A stretch of DNA of 64,000 nt from Dugong dugon (taxonomy: Eukaryota; Chordata; Mammalia; Sirenia; Dugongidae): assembly GCA_030035585.1 (NCBI GenBank), contig CM057474.1:6494001-6558000 (forward strand). Reading direction: 5' to 3'. The position numbers were made by a program, and so were the translations under genes. The first letter of the stretch is position 1, and every line of letters begins with the position of its first letter. Shown here in pieces: positions 35,041-46,276 of the stretch. The notes beneath the pieces are model-generated. The model was not told the origin of the DNA and made no database searches. It worked only from the letters and a program-made list of their open reading frames with translations.

Positions 35041-37620
35041 CATTTGATAAAGTCCAATACCTACTGTTGATAAAAATTCTCAATAAAATAGGAATAGAAG
35101 GGAAATTCCTCAGTGTAATAAAAGACATCTGTACAAAACCAACAGCCAACATCATTCTCAACAGAGAAAGGCTGAAAGCATTCCCCCTAAGAACAGGATC
35201 AAGACAAGGATACCATTTATCACAACTCTTATTTAACATTGTGCTAGAAGTCCTAGCTAAAGCAATAAGGCAAGAAAAAGAAATAAAAAGCATTCAAACT
35301 GGAAAGGAAGAAGTAAAACTATCCCTATTCACAGATATGATCCTCTACATAGAGAACCCCAAAGATTCCACAAGAAAACTACTCAAACTAATAGAAAGTT
35401 TCAGCAGAGTAGCAAGATTCAAGATCAACATACAAAAATCAGTTGGATTCTTACACACCACAAAAGAGAACTTCTATAAAGGAAAACAATAATAGCTACT
35501 GACAAGATAAAATACTTAGGAATAATTCTAACCAGGCACATAAAAGACCTACACAAAGAAAACTACAAAACACTATTGCAAGAAACCAAAAGAGACCTAC
35601 ATAAATGGGAAAACATACCATGCTCATGGATAGGAAGACTCAACATTGTGAAAATGTCATTCCTACTCAAAGCTGTCTACAGATATAATGCAATCCTGAT
35701 ACAAACACCAAAGGAATTCTTTAAGGATATGGAGAAATAAATCACAAACATATGGAAGGGAAAGAGGACCTGGACAAGCACAGCATTGTTGAAGAAAAAG
35801 AACAAAGTAGGGGGCCTCACATTACTTGATCTCAGAACCTACTATATACAGCCATGGTAGTCAAAATAGCCTGGTACTGGTACAACAACAAACACATAGA
35901 CCAATGGAACAGAATCGAGAACCCAGATGTAAATTCCTTCACCTATGATCAGCTGATCTTTGACGAAGGAACAAAGGTCATTAAATGGGGAAAAGAGAGT
36001 CTTTTTAACAAATGGTGCTGGAAAAACTGGATGCCCATCTGTAAAAAAATAAAACAGGACTCATACTTCATACCATACACAAAAACTAACTCAAAATGTA
36101 TCAAATACCTAAATGTAAAACTTAAAATGATAAAGTTTATGGAAGAAAAAGTAGGGACAACACTAGGGGCCCTAATATAGGGCATAAATAAAATACAAAC
36201 CATAACTAACAATACACAAATGCCAGAAGATAAATTAGATATCTGGGAGCTCCTAAAAACTAAATACTTATGCTCATCTAAAGACTTCTCAGAAAGAGTA
36301 AAAAGAGAACCTGCAGACTGGTAAAACCTTTTGGTTATGACATATCCGACAAGGGTCTAACATCTAAAATCTATAGAATACTTCAACACCTCAACAACAA
36401 AAAGACAGATAATCTAATTGAAAAATGGGCAAAGGATATGAACAAACACTTCACCAAAGAAGACATTCAGGTGATTAACAGGCACATAAGGAAATGTTCT
36501 CAGTCATGAGCCATTAAATAAATGCAAATCAAAACTACAATGAGATACCATCTCACCCCAACACTGCTGGCACTAGTCAAAAAAACATAAAATAACAAGG
36601 GTTGGAGAGGTAGCAGGGTGGTTGGAGCTCTTAGCTACTGCTGGTGGGAATGTAAAATGGTACAACCACTATGGAAAACTATATGTTGTTGTTGTTAGGG
36701 GCCGTGGAGTTGGTTCCAACTCATAGCAACCCCATGTACAACAGAAGGAAGCACTGCCTGGTCCTGCACCATCCTAACAATCTTTGCTATTGTTGAGCCC
36801 ACTGCTGCAGCCACTGTGTCACCATCTCTTCGAGGGTCATTCTCTTTTTCCCTGACCCTCTGCTTTACCAAGCAGATGTCCTTCTCCAGGTACTGGTCCC
36901 TCCTGATAACATGTCCAAAGAATGTGAGACAAAGTCTTGCCATCCTCACTTCCAAGGAGCACTCTGGCTGTACTTCTTCCAAGACAGACTTGTTTGTTCT
37001 TCAGGCGATATTCCTCGCCAATACCATAATTCAAATGCATCAATTCTTTTCTGTCTTCCTTATTTATTGTCCAGCTTTTGCATGCATTTGAGGCTATTGA
37101 AATACCATGGCTTGGGTCAGGAGCACCTTAGTCTTCAAAGTGACATCTTTGCTTTTTAAAACTTTAAAAAGTTCTTTTGCAGCAGATTTGCCCAATGTAA
37201 TATATCACTTGATTTCTTGACTGTTACTTCCATGGGCATTGATTGTTGATCCAAGTAAAATGAAATCCTTGACAACTTCAGTATTTTCTGTTTATCATGA
37301 TGTTGCTTATTGGTCCAGTTGTTTTATTTACATTAAGAAGTACTCCATACTGAAGGCTGTAGTCTTTGATCTTCATCAGTAAGTGCTTCAAGTCCTCTTT
37401 GCTTTCAGCAAGCGAGGTTGTGTCATCTGCATATCGCAGGTTGTTAATGAGTCTTCCACCAATCCTGAAAATGATATGGCATCTCCTTAAAAAGCTAGAA
37501 ATAGAAATACCATACGATCCAGCAATTCCACTGCTAGGAATATATCCTAGAGGAATAAGAGCCGTCACCCAAGTTCATTGCAGCATTATTCACAATAGCA
37601 AAAAGATGGAAACAATCTAA
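35041..37620 (+). pseudogene. L1 ORF2 fragment, reverse-transcriptase to C-terminus, disrupted
   Basis: The frame at 34869-35492 encodes '[14 protein letters not shown]', '[16 protein letters not shown]' and a changed catalytic box. Where FADD is expected, bases 35328-35336 read Phe-Thr-Asp followed by Met, so one codon of the paired Asp box is gone. The region 35854-36180 continues the thumb/C-terminal part ('[20 protein letters not shown]'). After the RTE insertion, 37490-37620 gives 'EIPYDPAIPLLGIYPRGIRA' and ends at a stop. It is not functional. Confidence 0.87.
36686..37467 (-). mobile_element. RTE-clade LINE fragment inserted in L1, minus strand
   Basis: The 3' end 'ttgttgttgttaggggccgt' is at the left; coding-sense parts read 'KSVLEEVQPECS' style and the YADD box region ('NNLRYADDTTSLAESKEDLK' near 37430, minus strand). 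The flanks 'aaaactatatg' (36675-36685) and 'aaaatgatatg' (37468-37478) form an 11-base duplication with two changes. The L1 reads continuously across it when the fragment is removed. Confidence 0.9.
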
Positions 37621-38507
37621 GTGCCCATTCACAGATTAATGAATAAACAAACTATGGTACATACACACAATGGAATAGTTCGCAACGATGAAGAACAATA
37701 ATGAATCACAACATGGATGAATCTGGAGGGCACTATGCTGAACAAAATAAGTCAATCACAAAAGGACAAATATTGTATGAGACCACTATTATAAAAACCC
37801 AAGAAAAGGTTTACATGCAGAAAAAAAAAAATCAATATTGATGATTATGAGGGAGGGGAGGAGTGGAGAGGGGAAATCATTAAGTAGATAGTAGACAAGG
37901 TAACTTTGGTGAAGGGAAGCACACACAAATAGGGGAAGGCAGCACAACTTGACAAAGGCAAAGTCATAGACGCTTCCTAGACACATCCAAATATCTTGAG
38001 GGGCCAAGTTACTGAGGCTGAGGGCTGATGAGCTTGGTCTCAGGGGACATCTAGGTCAACTGGCATAGTTCATAAAGAAAATGTTGTACATCCAACTCTT
38101 GTGAGTAGCATGTGGGGTCTTCAAAGCTTGTGAAAGCCATCTAAAATACATCTATTGGTCCCATCACATTCAGAGCAAAGGAGAAGGAAGAAAAGGAAAG
38201 ACACAAAGACAATATTAGTCCAGTGGACTAATGGACAACATGAACCACAGCCTCCACCAGCATGAGCCAGAGGAACTAGATGGTGCCCGACTATCACCAC
38301 CAAATGCTCTCATGGGGATCACAATAGAGGATCCCGAAGTGAGCAGCAGAAAAATGTAGAACCAAGTTCAAATTCACAAAAATAGACCAGGCTTACTGGC
38401 CCGACAGATACTGGAGGAGTTCCTGAGACTACGGCCCCCAGATACCCTGCCAACTCAGAACTGAAGCCATTGCCAAAGTCCACCTTTCAGCCAAAGATTA
38501 CCCATAA

Positions 38508-38657
38508 CCAACCCATTCCATTGAGTCAATTCCGACTCATAGCAACCCGATATGAGTAGAACTGCCTGACCTGGTTTCCAAGGAGCGGCTGGTAGATTCC
38601 AACCGGCAAGCCTTTGGTTAGCAGCCAGACTCTTAACCACTGTGCCACCAGGGCTCC
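38508..38657 (-). mobile_element. AfroSINE in L1 3' UTR, minus strand
   Basis: Reverse tail 'attgagtcaattccgactca', then 'gagtagaactgcctgacctg', 'aagcctttggttagcagcca' and 'ccactgtgccaccagggctc'. Confidence 0.92.
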
Positions 38658-38978
38658 AGGCCTATAAAACAAACAATAACACACATGACGATTATGCTTC
38701 TCAGTTTAACCAAGTCTATGAGACTAAATGGGCACCACCTGCCCAAAAGCAAGGATGAGAAGGCAGGAAGGGACAGGGAAACTGGAGCAACAGACATGGA
38801 GAACCCAGGGTGGAAAGGGAAAGGGAGAGTGTGCTGACACATTGGAGAAGTTGCAACCTATGTCACAAAAAATTTGTGTATAAATTTTTGAATGAAAAAC
38901 TAATTCGAACTGTAGACGTTCACATAAAACACAATAAAATTAAGGAAAAAGAAAAAAAAAAAAAAAGAATTGCCTTGG

Positions 38979-39447
38979 AATCAACAGGGAGGAGAGTCCA
39001 CTGGAACCTCAGGCAAAGGAAGCAAGACCTCATGATTTCTGTCCAGCAGGTGAGGGCAAAATCTCGTCGTAAGTCCGCAAACTCCAAAAAGCTATTCCAA
39101 GGGAGCACTGATAACATCACTTGAAAGGGATGATGATGACTGTGCAGGCAATCGTTAGCGAGCTATCATTTTGTTGGAGCTTTTTCTTTTTCTGACTCAG
39201 ACATGTAACACTATTATGTTACGGAAGGAGCTTTTCTTTGCCTTCCCAGCCACAAACCCAGAGCACGTAGTCTTTCAATGTTTCAGAGTGGAAAGTGGAG
39301 GCTTCGTGCACAGATATTGCAGGAAACAAGGATTTGAGAAACAAGTAAAGAGTAAGGGATTAATACAGGAAGCAACTTCAGGTGTCAACAAAGATGTGAA
39401 ACGATTATTATCGAAATAATATTCATAGTTTTTTTTTTTTAACTTAG
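38979..39447. other. Intergenic DNA between L1 and RTE tail
   Basis: No gene recognised. An 82-codon plus-strand frame at 39171-39419 has no known domain, and a T-run sits at 39428-39440. Confidence 0.4.
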
Positions 39448-39592
39448 TAAACTGACACAGTGGCTGCAACAATGGGCTCAAGCATAACAACAACGATGGT
39501 GAGTATGGTGCAGGGCCCGGCAGTGTTTTGTTCTGTTGTACGCAGGGTTGCTATGAGTCGGAACCAACTCGACGGCACCTACCAACAGCAAC
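39448..39592 (+). mobile_element. RTE-clade LINE 3' tail fragment
   Basis: It begins 'gtaaactgacacagtggctg' and ends 'gaaccaactcgacggcacct', matching the last 140 bases of the copy at 20516-23720. Confidence 0.85.
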
Positions 39593-39604
39593 AAACTGGA
39601 AAAT

Positions 39605-39917
39605 GTATACTGTTGCTGTTGTTAGCTGCTTTTGAGTTGGACTATGAGTCATGGTGGCACCATGCACAATGAGATGGGACTGTTGTGATCCACATAGCGT
39701 TTTCATTGGCTGATTTTTTGGAAGTAGATTCCCAGGCCTTTCTTTCTAGTCTGTCTTAGTCTGGAAGCTCCACAGAAACCTGCTCGACATCAGAGAAGTA
39801 CACAGCTTCCAAGGACAGACAGGTGGTGGCTGTGCTTGAGGTGCATTGGCTGGAAGTCCAACCTGTGCCTCCCGCGTGGAAAGTGAGAGTTCTATCACTG
39901 AACCACCACTGCCCCCA
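39605..39917 (-). mobile_element. Diverged or interrupted AfroSINE, minus strand
   Basis: 'tgttgctgttgttagctgct' and 'ggctgattttttggaagtag' resemble the SINE 3' half in reverse, and 'actgaaccaccactgccccc' the head end. About 100 extra bases in the middle ('gaaacctgctcgacatcaga') do not fit, so this may be an older variant or a composite. Confidence 0.6.
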
Positions 39918-41004
39918 AAATAGTTATTAGACAACAACATTTACTTTGCAGGTGTGAAACTGTTTTTAAGAACTTTTTTTTAACAGGTAAATGTAGGTTA
40001 ATAGATTATTGCATATTTACTATTGCTTAATTGTCAAACTGAACATAATTGCGGGGATTTAATAAAATTATTCCAAAATATCCAGGTAATAGCACAATAG
40101 GTTAGATGGAGAAAGATAAATGACAAAAATGTGTCAGTGCCTACCCTGCCGAGTGTGATTTTAGTCTAATTGTCACATATGGGAAAGAAAACAGAGTGAA
40201 TAAAACAATACTTACATAATTAATCAAATTAGATGCTCTTGATAGAGAAAGATCCTTTAAATAATTTGATACAAATCTAAACATGATCTCCATTGTATAA
40301 TACAAACGAACTTTAAAAAAATTATTGCTTTATTGGGATATGCTATATTTTTTTCAGATGCAGTGCCTTTATAAGCCACTTGAGATGAAACTCCAAAATA
40401 ACATTCATGTATCTGAAGATGGATTCTAAGGTATTATGAATCGTAAGAGTAAAACATGTGAAATTATCTGGGGAAAAATCCCGGAGGGAGAAGGAAGCCA
40501 CAGAGGCTGAGCATACAGACAGAAGAGTAAAAATTAAACCCTAGTGACTAACAGAAATCAGCAGGTCCAAGAGGGGACTTGTGGGAGGGGGGATAACTAT
40601 GTGATGAGAAATTTTGTATTTAATAAATTAAATAATTAAAATTAAAATACTGTGGGGGTTTGCAAGGTGAAGACTTTCCGCTATCTCCCCTATGAAATCC
40701 TCAGTGAATTCTATATTGCTCAGGAATGGTTTTATCTGAATCAATGCATTTGAAAAGATACTTTGAGTAAATATAAAGTCTGAGGTTTACAAAACATGGG
40801 ACGGAAAAAAAAAAAAAAATAGAGAGACCATGGTTACCTTAACATCTGTGAATCTGTTGAACTGTCACCGAGATGTTCAGCATTTGGAAATAAAAGGTAT
40901 TAGTCAGAGCACATCAGAACAATCTGACCTGCTTCCAACTGAGAGGGAAAAGTAAGTTTGCTAACAGTGGGGTTTCTTGATATGATGGCTATTTACTCTT
41001 CAAC
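39918..41004. other. AT-rich intergenic DNA, no gene seen
   Basis: No recognisable coding or repeat sequence beyond an A-run at 40806-40820. Confidence 0.45.
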
Positions 41005-41190
41005 CAAAGCCATTTGCCATTGGGTCAACTCTGACTCCTGAGTAGAACTGTGCTCAGTCGGGTTTTCAAAAGCTGACTTTTCAAAAGTATATCACCAGGC
41101 CTCTCTTTCGAGGTGCCTCTGGGTGGACTAACATCCAACCTTTCAGTTAGTAGCTGAGCGCCTTAATCATTTGCACCCAGGGACTCCATC
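41005..41190 (-). mobile_element. AfroSINE, minus strand
   Basis: Reverse tail 'gccattgggtcaactctgac', then 'gtagaactgtgctcagtcgg', 'ttcgaggtgcctctgggtgg' and head end 'tttgcacccagggactcc'. Confidence 0.87.
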
Positions 41191-41514
41191 CACTCCTCAA
41201 CCCCCCATCCAAACCCAATTTTAACTTGGGGAAACAAAAAGAAAATCCACACCGGCACTGGGAAATAAGAAAGGGGCATGTTGGTCCACATTTCATAACA
41301 GACAAAACTAAAGGAAAACACTGAGGGCCCAAACAGATCTCTTCCCAGAAGGTGGTATGATGTCATGGCAAGAAACGGGATGGAGATAGAAGGATCTTGG
41401 AAGTGTCCTTGACCACAACCCTTATTTTGCAGAAATGAGAACTGATGGTCAGGCCACACGGAAACAGATGGAAGACACAATAACTAGAAATGATTTTGAA
41501 AATGTATTCTTGAT

Positions 41515-42000
41515 TTCATTCAACAAATATTAGCAATCCGTATTGTAGACGCTAGAAAGGAAGCAGTAAACAAGGCAAACTGTTCTGAATCTTTCATTCT
41601 TATGGGGAAGATAGACAATAAACAAAAAAACCAAACGAGTAAAGAATGCGATTGAAGGAAATACCATCTGTGCTGTGAATGAAGACAAGCATGGTAACGA
41701 GACATAAAGTGAGTAGGTGACCACAGAAGGTCTCTAAAGAGGTGGTATTTCAGTAAAGGCCTGAGTGGTGTGAAGAAAGAGCCCTCCAAAAATGCTGAGA
41801 AAGATATTTTGGGAGCAAAAAAGGCTGATGGAGCTGTGAATGTAAAGATGCTCAGGTTATAAAGAGTGTAATTCCGAGAACTGCGAGAAGGATATGTGTC
41901 TGGAGGGGAGGAAGAAGAAAAGAGTTCTCTAAGAATATTAGCATTCGAAAGCAATAGAGCACCTAAAGGTAGATGACTTCGTATAACTGAAAGCATCAAG
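41515..42000. mobile_element. Possible ancient mammalian-wide repeat
   Basis: 'ttcaacaaatattagcaatc', 'gaagatagacaataaacaaa', 'aggtggtatttcagtaaagg' and 'cctgagtggtgtgaag' follow the order of a familiar old mammalian interspersed repeat with a LINE-like 3' motif. I cannot name the family. The minus-strand frame at 41520-42017 runs through it and has no domain. Confidence 0.4.
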
Positions 42001-42442
42001 AAATCTGGCTCTCTCACTGCTGAGACAGGAAGCAGGAAAAGAAAAGAGATTGACTAACCCTGAAGTGGAGATGAGCATAACCCGAAAAGCTGATGCAGAG
42101 CCGTGACTTCACTGAGTCTACAGAGTAACCTTCCAAAGGGACAGTTCTTTCCTAGGCGTGTTTCTGAACCAGGCTCTGCACACTTTCTAAAAGCCGATGG
42201 CTCACTGAGATTATCTTAATCATCATTCTGGTTTAAGATCTTCGAGGAGGATTTGACGGCATTCAAGACACTGGAAAGGAGGTTTTAAGAAGGTAGTCTT
42301 AATCCTAAGTGCACATTAGAATCACCTGGCAAGCTTATAAATATATTCATTTATTTACATTTATCCATACATGTTTGGACTCCACTTTAGAAAAATCAAA
42401 TCAGAATTTCTGGAGGGTGAGTCCTGGTCATGGACATATTTT

Positions 42443-43829
42443 CATGTCTTTTTTGTTTATTATTGTAATTTAAGTGAAAGTTTACATTTCAAGTTAGTCT
42501 CTTATACAAAAATTTATATATACATTGTTATGTGACCCTAATTGCTGTCCCTATACTGTGATGACACACTCCTCCTTTCCACCCCTAATTTCCCATGTCC
42601 ATTCAACCAGCTTCTAACCCTCTCTGCCTTCTCATCTCACCTCCGGAAGGAAGCTGCCCGTTTAGTCTCATGTATCTACTTGAGCTAAGAAGCACACTCT
42701 TCAAGAGTATCATTTGATGTTCCAGTCCAGTTTAATCTTTGTCTGAAGAGTTGGCCTCGGAAATTGTTTTAGTTCTGGGCTGACAGAGAGTCCGGGGGCC
42801 ATGCTTTCCGGGGTTCCTCCAGTCTCAGTCAGACCATTAAGTCTGGTCTCTTTACTAGAATTTAAGTTCTGCACACCACCTTTCTCCTGTTCCATCAGGG
42901 ACTATCTTTTGTGTTCCCTGTCAGGGCGGTCATTGGTGGTAGCCCGGCACCAGCTAGTTCTTCTGCTCTGAGGCTGATGAAGTCTCTGGTTTATGTGGCC
43001 CTTTCTGCCTCTTGGGCTACTACTTTCCTTGTGTCTTTGGTGTTCTTCATTCTCCTTTAGTCCAGGTGGTTCGGACCATTCGACGCATCTTAGATGGCTG
43101 CTTGCAAGCTTTCAAGAACCCCATACGCCACTCACCAAAGTAGGATGCAGAACATTTTCTTAATAAACTTCGTTATGCCAATTGACCTAGATGTCCCCTG
43201 AAAGCATGGCCTCCAGACCCCCACCCCTGCTACTCAGTCCCTCAAAGTGTTTGATTTTATTCAGGAAACTTCTTAGCTTTGGTTTAGTCCAGTTGTGCTG
43301 ACTTCCCCTGTAGTATATACAGTCCTTCCCTTCATCTAAGATAATTCTTGTCTACTATCTAGTTAGTGAATAACACTTACCCTCCCTCCCCACCCTAGTA
43401 ACCACCAAAGAATGTTTTCTTCTGTGTTTAAACCTTTTCTTGAGTTCTTATAATAGTGTTCTTATACAATATTTGTCCTTCTGTGACTGACTGAATTCAC
43501 TCAGCATAATGCCGTCCAGATTCCTCCATGTAATGTTTCACGGCTTCATCATTGTTCTTTATCATTGCGTAGTATTCCAGTGGGTGAATATACCATAATT
43601 TGTTTATCCATTTGTCCATTGATGGGAACCTAGGTTGTTTCCATCTTTTTGCTATTGTGAACGGTGCTGCAATGAACATAGATGTGCATATATTTATTCG
43701 TGTGACAGCTCTTATTTCTCTAGGATATATTCCAAGGAGCAGGATTGCTGTATAGTATGGTACTTCTATTTCTAGCCTTTAAGGAAGCACCAAATTGATT
43801 TCCAAAGTGGTTGTGCCATTTTACATTCT
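42443..43829 (-). mobile_element. 5'-truncated L1, minus strand, about 1.39 kb
   Basis: It contains the L1 3' UTR and the last part of ORF2 ('MFIAAPFTIAKRWKQPRF' and 'YIHPLEYYAMIKNNDEA' at 43497-43679, minus), and aligns with 7390-8750 of the full-length copy. The flanks 'catggacatatttt' (42429-42442) and 'catgggcatatttt' (43830-43843) form a 14-base duplication with one change. Confidence 0.92.
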
Positions 43830-44056
43830 CATGGGCATATTTTTAAATTTCGTTAAGTGATTCTAATACACAGCCTCAGTTGAGAACTGGTGTTTTGGGA
43901 GAATTTTTTTCATTTGGAACAATATTGACCTTGTATAAAATTCTCACTCCAAGATAAGTACCCAGGAAAAGGAAAGGTGAATTAAACTATAATAAGTAAA
44001 GACATAACATCATCAACAACCAATACTGAAAATATTCCATTGAAAAAATGAGAAGA

Positions 44057-44976
44057 GAAGCAGAGGGGGCCGAGTGTGGGTGAAGAAGGGTGGGGAGTGG
44101 GAAAGTGTATGTCATGAATTACCGGAGCTCTGCAGCCCCTCGGGAAGAAGCAAAGATGGCGCATGGAGCCAGATTTCTGTGCTAAAATCATTGGAGAAAA
44201 TCAAGTGCATCCTCATTCAAGACCATACATAGTCTTTATTAAAGGAAAAGAAAAACGTGGCGGGGCTTTGATTGCAAAAAACTGGGTGTTGACTGCAGCT
44301 CACTGTGCCCTGGACAAAAGAACCAAGGTCATTCTTGGAGTTCACACAATAAACAATACTGAGCCAGAAAACCAAATTATGTCCATTAAGAAACAGATTG
44401 CCTATCCATGCTATGACCCGGACACACATGAGGGTGATCTTAAACTTGTACAGCTGAACAAAAAAGCAAAACTTAATAAAAATGTGGCAACTCTACCCCT
44501 GCCTAAAAAAGGGGAGGATGTGAAGCCAGGAACAGTGTGTCAAGTTGCAGGGTGGGGAAGTTTCACAATAATTCACCTCAGCCTTCAGATACTCTGAGAG
44601 AAGTTAATATCACCGTCATAGACAGAAAAATCTGCAGTGATGAAAAGCACTGTAATTATAATCCTGTGATTGGACTGAATATGATTCCACCTCAAAGGTG
44701 GAAAAGACACATGTAATAGAGATTCTGGAAGTCCTTTGATATGTGACAGTATTTGCAGAGGCATCACTTCCTTCGATCTACCAAAGAAATGGGAGACCCT
44801 CGAGGACCTGGCGTCTATGTTCTTGTCTCAGAGAAATACCTCACATGGATAATTAAGACTACCAAGGGGAAACCTTGGATAACTAAGAATATCAACGGGA
44901 CAGCTTAGATAACTATCTCATTTACTGTCATTTCTTAATTTTACTATAAATAAAATCAATTTGTATGACTATAAAT
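44057..44976 (+). pseudogene. GZMA: Processed pseudogene (retrocopy) of granzyme A
   Basis: Granzyme A is a trypsin-like serine protease of cytotoxic lymphocyte granules. The frame 44163-44597 encodes 'HSRPYIV', 'LTAAHC' (catalytic His codon 44301-44303), '[18 protein letters not shown]' (catalytic Asp codon 44436-44438) and 'CQVAGWG', all in one uninterrupted run although the parent gene has introns, so it is a spliced copy. Homology continues in other frames: 'TLREVNIT' from about 44592, the catalytic-Ser box at 44718-44732 (Ser codon 44724-44726, preceded by Arg instead of Gly), and '[18 protein letters not shown]' to the end. Frame breaks lie near 44550-44585, 44690 and 44790. The start IIGG reads IIGE. 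Poly(A) signals are at 44949 and 44974. 'aaaatgagaaga' at 44045-44056 and 44977-44988 is a probable target duplication. Granzyme K is less similar. Confidence 0.9.
44846..44905 (+). repeat. 30-base tandem duplication at the GZMA retrocopy C-terminus
   Basis: Units 44846-44875 and 44876-44905 begin 'tggataattaagac' and 'tggataactaagaa', and a partial third begins 'tagataact' at 44906, where the TAG stop falls. The period is exactly 30 bases, so it would add ten residues in frame. It may have arisen before or after retrotransposition. Confidence 0.75.
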
Positions 44977-45751
44977 AAAATGAGAAGATTAAGAGAAGGA
45001 ACAGACAACCCACAGATTGGGAGAAAATATTTGCAATATACATATGTAAACATGGACTTGCGTCCAAAGTATAAATGAATTCTTAAAACTCAAAAATAAG
45101 AAAAGAAATGGCACAATTACAAAATGGGCAAAAAATCTTAACAGACACCTAACCAAGGAAGATATACAGATGGCGCCTAGACATAAGAAAAGGTGCTCAA
45201 ATTTTATGTCATTAGGGAAATGCAAATTAAAACAACAATGAGATACCATTACACAGCTATCAGAATGGCTAAAGTCTAAAACATTTGTAACATCAAATTA
45301 TCTGATGAGAATGTGGAGCAACCGGAACTCTCACTGCTGGTAGAAGTCCAACATGGCAAGGCCACTTTGGAAGACAGTCTGGCAGTTTCTTACAAACTTA
45401 AACACAGGCTTACCATACAATTCAGTAATTGTGCTCTTAGGTATTTACACAAATGAGCTGAAAACTATGATCACGCAAAAAAACTTCCTCTGAATATTTG
45501 TAGCAGCTTTATTTATAATTTACCAAAAATCAGAAGCAATTAAGATGTCTCTCAATAGATGAATGGATAAATAAACTGTGGTATATGCATACAATGAAGT
45601 ATTATTCAGCAATAAAAATAAATGAGCTATCAAGCCAAGAAAAGACATGGAGGGAACTTAAAGGCATATTGAGAAGTGAGAGGAGCCAGTCTGAAAAGTC
45701 TGCGTACTGTATGATTCTAATTATAAGGCATTTGGGAAAAGACAAAACTGT

Positions 45752-45920
45752 GGCCCTGGTGGCATAGTGGTTAAGTGCTATGACTGCTAACTAAATGGTC
45801 GGCAGTTCAAATCCACTAGCCACTCCTTGGAAACTGTATGGGGCAATTCTACTCTGTCGTATAGGGTCGCTATGAGTCAGAATTGACTCTACGGCAATGG
45901 GTTTGGTTTTTTGTTTTTAT
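45752..45920 (+). mobile_element. AfroSINE in old L1
   Basis: Head 'ccctggtggcatagtggtta', B-box-like 'ggcagttcaaatccactagc', and tail 'gaattgactctacggcaatg' followed by 'ggtttggttttttg'. Confidence 0.93.
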
Positions 45921-46072
45921 GGAGACAGTAAGAAGGTCAGTGGTTGCCAGGGATGGGATAGGAGGGATGAATAAGTGGAACTCAGGCATTTAAGACAGTG
46001 AAACTATTCTGTATGATACTGTAGTGATGGAAACATTATCATTTCAAAAACCATAGAAACCATAGAACTATG

Positions 46073-46276
46073 CAAGCATTCCTGAGTGGCGCAAAGGTTA
46101 ATGTGTTTGGCTGCTAACCGAAAGGTTGGAGGTTCAAGTACACCCAGTAGTGCCTTGGGAGAAAAGCCTGGTGATCTACTTCCAAAATATTAGGTTCTGA
46201 AAATCTTACGGAGTACAATTCTACTCTGACACACCTGGGAAAGTCATGAGTCAGAATCGACTCCATGGCAACAACA
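46073..46276 (+). mobile_element. AfroSINE in old L1, second copy
   Basis: Head 'ctgagtggcgcaaaggttaa', body 'acacccagtagtgccttggg', and tail 'gaatcgactccatggcaaca'. Confidence 0.9.

Larger units (their letters stand above)
35041..38966 (+). mobile_element. 5'-truncated L1, plus strand, interrupted by RTE and AfroSINE
   Basis: The ORF2 reverse-transcriptase region starts abruptly at about 35041 and the element runs to a poly(A) tail at about 38946-38966. The flanks 'gaattgtcttgg' (35029-35040) and 'gaattgccttgg' (38967-38978) form a 12-base duplication with one change. The L1 body is 35041-36685, resumes at 37468, and carries an AfroSINE at 38508-38657. It is related to the full-length minus-strand copy at 7381-15036. 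Confidence 0.92.

Noticed and set aside
41163-42017. Minus-strand frames of 105 and 165 codons
   Set aside because: No recognisable protein family, overlap with an ancient-repeat-like block and a second frame over the same bases; best explained as chance.
44163-44597. Intact granzyme gene
   Set aside because: The frame stops before the catalytic Ser, which lies in another frame downstream, and the copy lacks a credible signal peptide.
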